Positions 9,954-18,362 of a stretch of DNA of 64,000 bases are shown here, in pieces. Positions within the stretch are counted from its first letter, which is position 1; the number at the start of each line of letters is the position of its first letter. Source of the stretch: JAKAGZ01 sp963783855 (GTDB taxonomy: Bacteria > Bacteroidota > Ignavibacteria > Ignavibacteriales > Ignavibacteriaceae); assembly GCA_963783855.1 (NCBI GenBank), contig CAWAPE010000001.1:62001-126000 (forward strand). The letters are read 5' to 3'. The notes beneath the pieces were generated by a model. It was given only the letters and a program-made list of their open reading frames with translations, was not told the origin of the DNA and made no database searches. Both the position numbers and the translations under genes were made by a program.

Positions 9954-10946
9954 ATGCTCGAAAAAACTATAAATCAGTTAAAGATTGGCGCAACTATTCT
10001 TTTTGTTACTATTATGGTTGGTACGACTGGTTTTATGTTAATTGAACACTGGGATTTCCTCGACGCGGTCTATATGACAATTATCACTATCACCACTACC
10101 GGCTTCCAGGAGACTCACCCGCTTACTCATACCGGCAGAATCTTTACAATTATACTGCTTGTAATGGGCGTTGGTTCTATTGCTTATACAGGCGGACGTG
10201 CTGCACAATTATTAATTGAGACTCAAATTTTCAGGAGAAGAAGAATGAGTAAAAAATTGGAAGGGCTAAAAAATCATTATATAGTTTGTGGCTACGGTAG
10301 AATGGGCAGATATATTTGCGACGAGCTCGCAACCGCAAAAGTAGATTTTGTTGTTGTAGATAATGAAAGTGCTAAAATTGAGCGCGTAATGGAAATGAAT
10401 TATCTCTACCTTACCGGTGATGCAACAAGCGATGAAGTTCTAACAAAAGCCGGCGTGCAAAACGCCAAAGGTCTCGTGGCTGTTTTATCATCAGATGCAG
10501 AAAATGTTTTTACTACTTTATCAGCAAAAGTTCTTAACCCCGAGCTTTACGTTGTTGCCCGCGCAGTGGAAGAAGAAACTGAATCAAAATTGATTAAGGC
10601 CGGAGCAAGCCGCGTTGTTAAACCTTATGAAATTGGCGGAAACAGGATGGCAGAATTATTATTGCGCCCCGGAGTTATCGAATTTATTGATGTAGTTGCA
10701 AGAGAAAAAAATGTTGATTTGTCAATGGAAGAACTTCCGGTAAGTGATAAATCTAAACTTGTCGGGCAGACTCTGGCGGAATCACCAATCAGGAAAGATC
10801 TTAATATTATTATTGTTTCGATAAACAAAGTTAAAGGCGGATTTATTTATAATCCGAAATCTTCAACCAAAATTGAAGCGGGTGATAAATTAATTGCTCT
10901 TGGTGAAGGCTCAAACCTAGATCAGTTTAGAAAAATGACAAGCTGA
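9954..10946 (+). CDS. Two-TM potassium channel with RCK (TrkA-N/TrkA-C) domains
   Basis: 330 residues. TM1 is about 10-30, a pore helix at 35-47 leads into the filter segment TTTGFQET (47-54), and TM2 is about 62-85. The cytosolic part is an RCK domain with the Rossmann glycine loop CGYGRMGRY (112-120) and a TrkA-C lobe from about 250. The filter is odd: the canonical TVGYG becomes TTGFQ, so the last glycine is replaced by glutamine. Such proteins gate K+ flux in response to nucleotides or ions, and the altered filter makes selectivity uncertain. It is transcribed divergently from the lipoprotein-priA pair and converges on lysA. Confidence 0.85.
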   Translation: MLEKTINQLKIGATILFVTIMVGTTGFMLIEHWDFLDAVYMTIITITTTGFQETHPLTHTGRIFTIILLVMGVGSIAYTGGRAAQLLIETQIFRRRRMSKKLEGLKNHYIVCGYGRMGRYICDELATAKVDFVVVDNESAKIERVMEMNYLYLTGDATSDEVLTKAGVQNAKGLVAVLSSDAENVFTTLSAKVLNPELYVVARAVEEETESKLIKAGASRVVKPYEIGGNRMAELLLRPGVIEFIDVVAREKNVDLSMEELPVSDKSKLVGQTLAESPIRKDLNIIIVSINKVKGGFIYNPKSSTKIEAGDKLIALGEGSNLDQFRKMTS

Positions 10947-10956
10947 ATCTTCTCAA

Positions 10957-10998
10957 GAATTTTGAATTTTGAATTTTGAATTTTGAATTTTGAATTTT
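10957..10998. repeat. Tandem repeat, six copies of GAATTTT
   Basis: Six uninterrupted 7-bp units fill the space between the potassium channel stop and the stop codon of convergent lysA. The array touches the lysA stop. It is outside coding sequence, so copy-number change would not alter either protein. It might affect 3' ends of the transcripts. Confidence 0.85.
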
Positions 10999-12274
10999 TT
11001 AATGCAGCCCATCTATTATCTTTTCGTCATATAACAGGTGTTCCAGACTCTCTCTCCCCCGAGTAAGAAAAAATTTACTTCCATCAACTATTACTTCCGG
11101 TGCTTTTCTTCTTGCATTATAATTTGATGCCATTGTCATTCCGTACGCACCAACCGACATTACAGCTAACATTTCACCGGGCTTTGTTTCCGTAATGCCT
11201 CTGCTTTTCGCCAGGAAATCGCCGCTTTCACATACTGGTCCAACAATATCAGCAACAATCTCGTTCCTCTTTTCATTCAGTTCAACCGGCTGAATATGGT
11301 GATAGGCACCATAAATGCTGGGACGGATCAGGTCAGTCATTGCTGCATCAACAATAATAAAGTTTTTATTATCATTTCTTTTTTCGTACAGAACTTTTGT
11401 AAGAAGTATACCGCCGTTTGCGGTCAGGTATCTACCGGGTTCAAACCAGATGTCGCAATCAAGTTTTTGAAATTTTGGGATAAGCACTTTTGCAAAATCT
11501 TCTATGCTGAAGGGTTTTTCATCATTGTAGGTAATCCCCAGGCCACCACCAATATCAAAATGTTTTAACTTTATTCCCTTTGATTTAAGTGCAAAATAAA
11601 TTTCTGAAAGTTTATCCACAGCTTCAGAATATGGATCAATCGATAAAATTTGTGAGCCAATATGCATATCAATGCCGGCTAGCTCAATGTTTTTTAATTT
11701 TGAACATTCCAGGAATAAATCCACAGCCTGCGCTGAATGCACTCCAAATTTATTTTCCAGTAATCCTGTTGAAATATAAGGGTGTGTTTTTGGATCGACA
11801 TCGGGATTTACCCTTATCGCGATCTCAACCTTCTTTTTTGCCTCTCCAGCAATTTTATCAATCAGGTAAACTTCCTGAAGAGATTCTGCTTTTATTAATT
11901 TTACATTTTGCAGTTATAGCGGATTTAATTTCATTGTGGGTTTTCCCCACGCCGGTGAATATTATTTTCCCCGGATTTATCCCGGCCTTTAGTGCACGGA
12001 ATAATTCTCCTTCGGAGTTTACATCCACACTGCTTCCACAGTCATGAAATATTTTTATAACATTCAGATTGAAATTTGATTTTACAGAATAGTAGACTGA
12101 ATGATTGATTTCTTTGAATGCATCTGCAAATTCCCGGTATCTGGAAACAAAATAATTTTTGCTATAGAGATAAACAGGAGTGCCAACAGATTCAGTGACA
12201 TCATCCACAGGAACTTGTTCACAATAAAGTTTATTGTTCTTATATGCAAAGACTTCCGATTCGAAAAAGTTCAT
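10999..12274 (-). pseudogene. lysA: Diaminopimelate decarboxylase, disrupted by a single-base frameshift
   Basis: The N-terminal fragment runs from ATG at 12274 with the PLP-lysine segment YYSVKSNFNLNV and KIIFTGVGKT. The C-terminal fragment includes GIDMHIGSQI, the glycine-rich GGGLGITY, EPGRYLTANGG and the CESGDFLAK substrate site. The frames join cleanly if one base is removed from the four-base run at 11899-11902: the sequence then continues AKCKLIKAESLQEVY and on through RVNPDVDPKTHPYIS, a standard LysA block. The repaired protein would be about 424 residues, full length for the family. LysA makes lysine from meso-diaminopimelate. All other LysA motifs are intact, so this is either a very recent mutation or a sequencing indel. 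Confidence 0.9.
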
Positions 12275-12598
12275 TGGTTACAACCCGATTTAAAAATAGG
12301 CAGCTAAATTTAGCAATAATTCCATACGAATAAACAGAAAATAATTATAGTGCATTGAAGATTTATTGTAAAGAAAATTGCAAGACTAACATTAGCCGAA
12401 CACAAAACTGCTAAGGTCATAACGGTGTATGTTATACTTTAAAATTTTCATAATAATGATTCTTAGGATAAATCATCCACTAAACTGTTTTAATTGGGGA
12501 AATTAGGACTTTATTTCCGATCTATTCTGCATTTGAATTAGGCTTCATTTTAGGTAAATTTGTTATTACTTTTTAAAAATTCGAATAATACAGGACTT
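12275..12598. other. Intergenic region between lysA and leuS
   Basis: About 320 bases separate the divergently oriented lysA and leuS. It is AT-rich. I looked for a T-box leader, tRNA and hairpin-plus-T-tract structures before leuS and saw none. Promoters for both genes presumably lie here, but no convincing boxes can be named. Confidence 0.4.
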
Positions 12599-15052
12599 AT
12601 GCGATACCCCTTTTCTGAAATCGAGCCTAAATGGCAAAAATACTGGGAAGACAAGAAAGTATTTAAAACCGATCTGACTAAAACTGAGGAAAAACTTTAT
12701 TGCCTCGTTATGTTTATTTATCCGTCAGGTGCAAAACTGCACTGCGGCCACTGGTATAATTATGGGCCAACTGACAGCTGGGCACGCTACAAAAAACTGA
12801 AAGGATACAATGTCTTTGAGCCAATGGGATATGATTCCTTCGGCCTTCCAGCAGAAAATTACGCTATCAAAACCGGCATTCATCCATACGACAGTACTAT
12901 GCAGAACATTAATGATATCCGCAGCCAGTTGAAGAAAATGGGCGCAATGTATGACTGGAATGCGGAACTGATGACCTGCGCTCCGGAATATTACAAATGG
13001 AATCAATGGCTCTTCCTCCAGCTTTATAAGAAAGGGCTGGCATACAGGAAAAATGCGCCTGTAAACTGGTGCCCGAATGATCAGACTGTACTCGCCAATG
13101 AGCAGGTTCAGGCAGACGGCACATGTGAAAGATGCGGTACAGTTGTTATTCAGAAAAATCTCACACAATGGTTCTTTAAGATTACAGAATATGCTGAAGA
13201 GTTGTTATCAGACCTTGATAATATTAATTGGCCTGAAAAAACTAAACTTATGCAGCGAAACTGGATAGGTAAAAGTGTTGGTGCAGAAATAAATTTTAAT
13301 GTTGATGGTAGTGATGAAAAAATTACCGTATTCACTACAAGACCCGACACAGTATTCGGTGCAACCTATGTTGTGCTCGCACCGGAACATCCATTAGTTG
13401 AAGAATTAACAACCAGCGAATATAAAAAAGATGTTGAAGATTATATTGAGTCAATTAAATCACTGACTGAAATTGAAAGAACCTCAACCGTAAAAGAAAA
13501 AACCGGTGTGCCTACAGGCGCGTATGCTATCAATCCGGTTAATGGGAAAAAAATACCAATCTGGATTGCAGACTACGCATTATTGACATACGGAACCGGC
13601 TGTGTTATGGCAGTTCCCGGGCAGGATGAACGCGATTGGGAGTTTGCAACTAAATTTGAATTGCCAATAATAAGGACAGTTGAACCTCCGAAAGATTTCG
13701 AAGGGAAAGCATATCTCGGTGACGGGCCTGCAATAAACAGTGATTTTCTCAACGGTCTAAATGTAGCCGAAGCAAAAAAGAAAATTATAGTCTGGCTTAA
13801 AGAAAATAATCACGGCACAAAAAAAATAAATTATCGTTTGCGTGACTGGCTGATCTCGCGCCAGCGTTACTGGGGTACACCCATACCAATAATACATTGT
13901 CCTAAATGCGGCGAAGTTCCTGTTGAAGAAAAAAATTTGCCGGTAGAACTACCTTATGATGTAAAATTTAAATCGGAGGGTACTTCCCCGCTTCTCAGTA
14001 ATGAAGAGTTTATTAACGTAAAATGTCCGAAGTGTGGTGAACCGGCAAAACGTGAAGCCGATACTATGGATACATTTGTCGATTCTTCCTGGTATTACCT
14101 GAGATATCTCGATCCGAAAGTAAGCAAGCAAATTTTTAACAAAGAACTTGCTGAAAAATGGACTCCGGTTGATATGTACGTAGGCGGTGCAGAACACTCA
14201 ACTATGCATTTATTATACGCAAGATTTATCCATAAATTTTTACGGGATCTTGGACTGGTAAATTCGAATGAGCCGTTTGCAAATCTGATTCACCAGGGAA
14301 CGATTACGAACAACGGAACAAAAATGTCCAAATCAAAGGGAAATGTGGTAAACCCCGATGATTTTACGGTTAATTACGGCGCGGATGTTTTTCGTTTGTA
14401 CTTAATGTTTATGGGCCCTTACGAACTTGGCGGCGACTGGAGCGATAAAGGAATAACCGGTTCTGATAGATTTGTTCAGAGAAGTTACGACATATTTACA
14501 AAGCACGAAGGTATACTGAAAAAAGCATCTCCGAAAGAACTGTATAACATTGAAGAACTGAAAGATGAAGAAAAATCTGTTTACAAAAAAATAAACCAGA
14601 CTATAAAGAAATTCGACGAAGAGATTAATAATTTCAGGTTTAACACTGCAATAGCTTCACTAATGGAATTATTAAATGAATTGAAAAACCTTGATAAATG
14701 TTCTGACGAAATTGCTGCATATACATTGCAGAGATTTGCGGTTTTAATTGCACCTGTTGCTCCGCATCTCGGAGAAGAGTGCTGGAAATTGATTGGCAAT
14801 GAAATTTCATTGATGGAAAGACCAGTCTGGTTACAGTTCGATTCCAAAGCACTTGTTGAAGATTCTGTAAATATAGCAGTGCAGGTAAACGGAAAACTTA
14901 GAACAACCATTGAAATGCCCCTTAACAGTGAACAGGCCGCTGTAAAAGAATCTGTTTTTGCTGATGAGAAAGTGACAAAGCACACAGACGGCAAACAAAT
15001 TGTAAAAGAAATTTACGTTAAGAATAAAATTTATAATATTGTGGTAAAGTAG
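12599..15052 (+). CDS. leuS: Leucyl-tRNA synthetase
   Basis: 817 residues from the ATG at 12599, which begins MRYPFSEIEPKWQKYW, the usual LeuRS N-terminus; an in-frame TTG 13 codons earlier looks spurious. Class I signatures are present: HCGH at 48-51 in place of the common HIGH, and KMSKS at 575-579. The editing (CP1) domain contains TVFTTRPDTVFGATYV, with the T-rich pocket that hydrolyses mischarged tRNA. Cysteine pairs CPKCG and CERCG indicate zinc modules. It attaches leucine to tRNA-Leu. serS follows 5 bases downstream, forming a synthetase operon. Confidence 0.96.
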   Translation: MRYPFSEIEPKWQKYWEDKKVFKTDLTKTEEKLYCLVMFIYPSGAKLHCGHWYNYGPTDSWARYKKLKGYNVFEPMGYDSFGLPAENYAIKTGIHPYDSTMQNINDIRSQLKKMGAMYDWNAELMTCAPEYYKWNQWLFLQLYKKGLAYRKNAPVNWCPNDQTVLANEQVQADGTCERCGTVVIQKNLTQWFFKITEYAEELLSDLDNINWPEKTKLMQRNWIGKSVGAEINFNVDGSDEKITVFTTRPDTVFGATYVVLAPEHPLVEELTTSEYKKDVEDYIESIKSLTEIERTSTVKEKTGVPTGAYAINPVNGKKIPIWIADYALLTYGTGCVMAVPGQDERDWEFATKFELPIIRTVEPPKDFEGKAYLGDGPAINSDFLNGLNVAEAKKKIIVWLKENNHGTKKINYRLRDWLISRQRYWGTPIPIIHCPKCGEVPVEEKNLPVELPYDVKFKSEGTSPLLSNEEFINVKCPKCGEPAKREADTMDTFVDSSWYYLRYLDPKVSKQIFNKELAEKWTPVDMYVGGAEHSTMHLLYARFIHKFLRDLGLVNSNEPFANLIHQGTITNNGTKMSKSKGNVVNPDDFTVNYGADVFRLYLMFMGPYELGGDWSDKGITGSDRFVQRSYDIFTKHEGILKKASPKELYNIEELKDEEKSVYKKINQTIKKFDEEINNFRFNTAIASLMELLNELKNLDKCSDEIAAYTLQRFAVLIAPVAPHLGEECWKLIGNEISLMERPVWLQFDSKALVEDSVNIAVQVNGKLRTTIEMPLNSEQAAVKESVFADEKVTKHTDGKQIVKEIYVKNKIYNIVVK

Positions 15053-15057
15053 AAATT

Positions 15058-16335
15058 ATGCTTGATTTAAAATTTATCCGCGAAAATCCCGAAACTGTAA
15101 AACAGGGAATTGAAAATAAGAACGAAAAGAATCGTGTCGATGAAATCCTGGACCTCGATGAAAAAAGAAGAAACCTGATTTCAAAGACTGATGAACTAAA
15201 AGCAAAAAGGAACCAGGTTTCACCGCAAATCGGACAGATGAAAAAATCCGGGGAAGATGCTTCCCGTATTATCGCGGAAATGAAATCTGTCTCAGATGAA
15301 ATTACACTGCTTGACGCACAGTTAAAAGAAGTAGAGGAAAATCTGGAAGATATTTTAATGTTCGTTCCTAATCTTCCTCATTCTTCTGTTCCGGTTGGTA
15401 AATCAGCAGAGGATAATGTTGAAGCACGACAGTGGCTGCCTGATGGATTTTCATTTGAACAGTCAGAAAAAGCTCTGGATCATATTGAGCTTGGTAAAAA
15501 ATTAAATATCCTGGATTTTGAAAGAGGCGCAAAATTATCCGGCTCCGGTTTTCCATTGTATCTCGGCAAAGGCGCCTCACTGGAAAGAGCATTAATTAAT
15601 TTTATGCTCGATTACCATTTACAGAACCATGGATATACAGAAGTTATGCCTCCGATTCTTGTAAACAGAGCTTCGATGAAAGGTACCGGCCAGCTTCCGA
15701 AAATGGAAGATGACATGTATTTTATAGAAAAGGATGATCTATTCCCGGTACCAACGGCTGAGGTGCCGATTACAAATATCTACCGCGGTGAAATTTTAAA
15801 CGATGCTGACCTTCCAATAAAATATGTTGGTTTTACCCCCTGTTTCAGGAGAGAAGCCGGATCGTACGGAAAAGATTCAAAAGGGTTTTTAAGAGTTCAC
15901 CAGTTTAATAAAGTTGAAATGGTAAAATTTGTAAAGCCGGAAACTTCATATGATGAACTTGAAAACCTGGTAAACGATGCGGAAGATATTTTAAAAGAAT
16001 TGAAAATCCCTTACAGAATTTTAACACTCTGCACAGGTGACTTAAGCTTTTCCGCGGCAAAATGTTATGATATTGAAACATGGTCACCGGCGGAAAACAA
16101 ATGGCTCGAAGCCTCATCCTGCAGCAATTTTGAAAATTTCCAGGCAAGGCGTGCAAATATTCGTTTCAGAAATGAAGAGACAAAAAAACCGGAATTTGTT
16201 CATACATTAAATGGATCGGGACTTGCAACAAGCAGACTGATGGTATCCATTTTAGAAAATTACCAGACACCGGAAGGTAAAATTATTGTTCCCAAAGTAC
16301 TACAGAAATATACTGGGTTCGAGATTATAGATTAA
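15058..16335 (+). CDS. serS: Seryl-tRNA synthetase
   Basis: 425 residues, normal for bacterial SerRS. The N-terminal long antiparallel coiled-coil arm (about 30-100, rich in K/E/Q with DELKAKRNQVS) contacts the tRNA-Ser extra arm. Class II motif 2 is seen as FRREAGSYGKDSKGFLRVHQ (beginning near 263) and motif 3 as NGSGLATSRLMVSILENY near the C-terminus. The serine site TAEVPITN lies between. It charges tRNA-Ser and supplies Ser-tRNA-Sec where present. It lies 5 bases after leuS, so the two are probably one transcript. Confidence 0.97.
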   Translation: MLDLKFIRENPETVKQGIENKNEKNRVDEILDLDEKRRNLISKTDELKAKRNQVSPQIGQMKKSGEDASRIIAEMKSVSDEITLLDAQLKEVEENLEDILMFVPNLPHSSVPVGKSAEDNVEARQWLPDGFSFEQSEKALDHIELGKKLNILDFERGAKLSGSGFPLYLGKGASLERALINFMLDYHLQNHGYTEVMPPILVNRASMKGTGQLPKMEDDMYFIEKDDLFPVPTAEVPITNIYRGEILNDADLPIKYVGFTPCFRREAGSYGKDSKGFLRVHQFNKVEMVKFVKPETSYDELENLVNDAEDILKELKIPYRILTLCTGDLSFSAAKCYDIETWSPAENKWLEASSCSNFENFQARRANIRFRNEETKKPEFVHTLNGSGLATSRLMVSILENYQTPEGKIIVPKVLQKYTGFEIID

Positions 16336-16488
16336 ATTAGTAGCCAATTTTCTTTTCCCGTCATGCGGGTACAAAAAGATTTTTCAGTCATACGTTAGTA
16401 AGCGGATTCATTAGAAATAACAGAAGTGGATTCGTTGATTTTACCAATTGAGAATATGCATTATTCTGATTGATTGAATTTTAAATTT

Positions 16489-18237
16489 ATGCAAAACCTA
16501 TTTACACTAAAAAAATATTTTGTAAGATATAAGAAAAAACTATTCCTTGGTTTTATTTTTATCCTGCTTTCTAATGCCGGCGCAGTATATATACCGCTAA
16601 TTACAAAGAATGCTATTAATGAACTTTCAAAGGAAGTAAGAGCTGATCTCCTGGTTCATTTTGCAATATTGATTGTTGGTGCATCTCTTTTTGCGGGCTT
16701 CTTCAGGTTTCTGATTAGAGAAACCATCATAGTTGTTTCAAGAGAAATAGAATTCGATCTTCGCCAGGATTTCTGGGAGCACATTCAGAAATTACCGCTA
16801 AGGTATTTCCAGAATAATTCTACCGGCAACATAATGGCCCACGCCACAAATGATATTAATTCTGTAAGATCATTCCTGGGTCCCGCCGTAATGTACTCAG
16901 CTGATACACTTACGAGATTGATTATTGTTATAACAATAATGTTATCTCTCAATATTTCTTTGACATTGTTTACTCTTATCCCTCTACCTTTATTGTCAAT
17001 TCTTGTTTATAAAGTCGGAAAGCTTATACACGAAAAATTTACTCTGATACAGGAAAAGTTTTCTGAACTTACTACAAAAGCACAGGAAAATTATTCCGGC
17101 ATCAGGGTAATAAAATCTTATGTAAGAGAAGAAAATGAAATAAAGGGATTTAAAAAGCTAAGCCGGGATTTTCTCGAAAGAAATATGGATATGATAAAAA
17201 TTCAGGCTTTATTGTTTCCCCTGCTTCTTTTAATAACAGGCCTTTCGGTGATAATAATTGTGTGGGTCGGTGGTATAAAAGTAATAAACAATGAGATTAG
17301 TCTCGGGGATGTTGTAGCATTTATAGCTTACCTCGGCATGCTCACCTGGCCTATGATCGCTTTTGGCTGGGTAATAAATATTATTCAGCAGGGCGAAGCA
17401 AGTATGAAGAGATTGAATAAAATATTTGCCGAACCATATGAGATTAAAGACACAGAAGAAACCGATTTTAATTTAAAAGACATTCAAGGTGAAATAGAGT
17501 TCAAAAATGTTTCTTTCAGGTACAGTGACAATCTCCCTTATATCTTTAAAAATGTTAATCTGAAAATTCCAATTGGTTCGACAACCGCAGTAATGGGATA
17601 TACAGGTTCAGGAAAGACCACATTTATTAATTTGATCCCTCGTCTTTACGACATAACAGAAGGAGAAGTTTTAATTGATGGTGTAAATGTTAAGAATGTG
17701 CCTTTAAAAGTTTTAAGAACAAAAATAGGCCTGGTTCAGCAGGAAGCATTTTTATTTTCAGATACAATTATGAATAATATTTCCTATGGGCTGAGAGACA
17801 TCAACAAAGAACGAGTGGAAACTGTATCGGCTATCGCAAATTTCACAGATGATATTAATGATTTCCCGAAGGGGTTCGAGACAATAATGGGCGAAAGAGG
17901 AATTACTCTTTCCGGTGGACAAAAGCAAAGAGCGAGTCTGGCAAGGTCCCTTGCAATCGATCCAAAGGTTTTAATTCTAGATGATTCATTCTCAGCGGTA
18001 GATACAAATACCGAGGAAAAAATCCTGAAAAATCTGAAAAATTTTATGAGGGATAAAACAAGTATTATTATCAGTCACAGAATTTCAACTGTAAAAGACG
18101 CGGATAATATTATAGTTCTTGCAGAAGGAAAAATTAAAGAACAGGGTAAACACGAAGACCTTGTTGCACTGAAAGGTCTATATGCTGATCTGCATTATAA
18201 GCAGTTACTGGAAAAAGAATTAGAAGAATTAAAATAG
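16489..18237 (+). CDS. ABC exporter half-transporter with degenerate catalytic site (MdlA/BmrC-like)
   Basis: 582 residues from ATG 16489 (a TTG five codons earlier is also possible; neither has a good ribosome binding site). Six TM helices occupy about 15-300. The nucleotide-binding domain has Walker A GYTGSGKT (370-377), a canonical LSGGQ signature (474-478) and Walker B ILDD, where the catalytic glutamate is aspartate (D499). This is the degenerate half of heterodimeric type IV exporters such as BmrCD, TM287/288 or MdlAB. The following ABC gene supplies the complementary half. The substrate is unknown; drugs or lipids are typical. Confidence 0.88.
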   Translation: MQNLFTLKKYFVRYKKKLFLGFIFILLSNAGAVYIPLITKNAINELSKEVRADLLVHFAILIVGASLFAGFFRFLIRETIIVVSREIEFDLRQDFWEHIQKLPLRYFQNNSTGNIMAHATNDINSVRSFLGPAVMYSADTLTRLIIVITIMLSLNISLTLFTLIPLPLLSILVYKVGKLIHEKFTLIQEKFSELTTKAQENYSGIRVIKSYVREENEIKGFKKLSRDFLERNMDMIKIQALLFPLLLLITGLSVIIIVWVGGIKVINNEISLGDVVAFIAYLGMLTWPMIAFGWVINIIQQGEASMKRLNKIFAEPYEIKDTEETDFNLKDIQGEIEFKNVSFRYSDNLPYIFKNVNLKIPIGSTTAVMGYTGSGKTTFINLIPRLYDITEGEVLIDGVNVKNVPLKVLRTKIGLVQQEAFLFSDTIMNNISYGLRDINKERVETVSAIANFTDDINDFPKGFETIMGERGITLSGGQKQRASLARSLAIDPKVLILDDSFSAVDTNTEEKILKNLKNFMRDKTSIIISHRISTVKDADNIIVLAEGKIKEQGKHEDLVALKGLYADLHYKQLLEKELEELK

Positions 18238-18238
18238 T

Positions 18239-18337
18239 TGTCATTTCGAACCTGATTTATCAGGGAGAAATCTTCTAATTAATTATTGTGCTGAGATTTC
18301 TCAGCTCCCCATAAAACCGGGGTTATTCGAAATGACA
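18239..18337. repeat. Palindromic intergenic element, copy 1
   Basis: About 99 bases bounded by TGTCATTTCGAA at the left and its exact inverse TTCGAAATGACA at the right. A second inner inverted pair, GAGAAATCT and AGATTTCTC, lies inside. The element starts one base after the stop of the first ABC gene and sits between the two exporter genes. The same termini recur at 23951-24044 and 25664-25758. No coding capacity; it resembles a REP/MITE-like dispersed palindrome and could fold as an RNA hairpin in the exporter transcript. Confidence 0.85.
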
Positions 18338-18362
18338 AATGAGATAAATTAAAGAATTATCA

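Noticed and set aside
12275..12598. Possible T-box or leader in front of leuS
   Set aside because: No specifier hairpin, T-box sequence or terminator/antiterminator pair could be found.
13949..14994. Long minus-strand frames inside leuS
   Set aside because: They are antisense to a clearly conserved coding gene, have no ribosome binding sites and show no protein family features.
16350..16400. CCCG(TCAT)GCGGG near the serS end as another copy of the palindromic element
   Set aside because: Only a short GC stem and a weak TTTCAGTCAT match; the 12-base ends are absent, so a remnant cannot be claimed.
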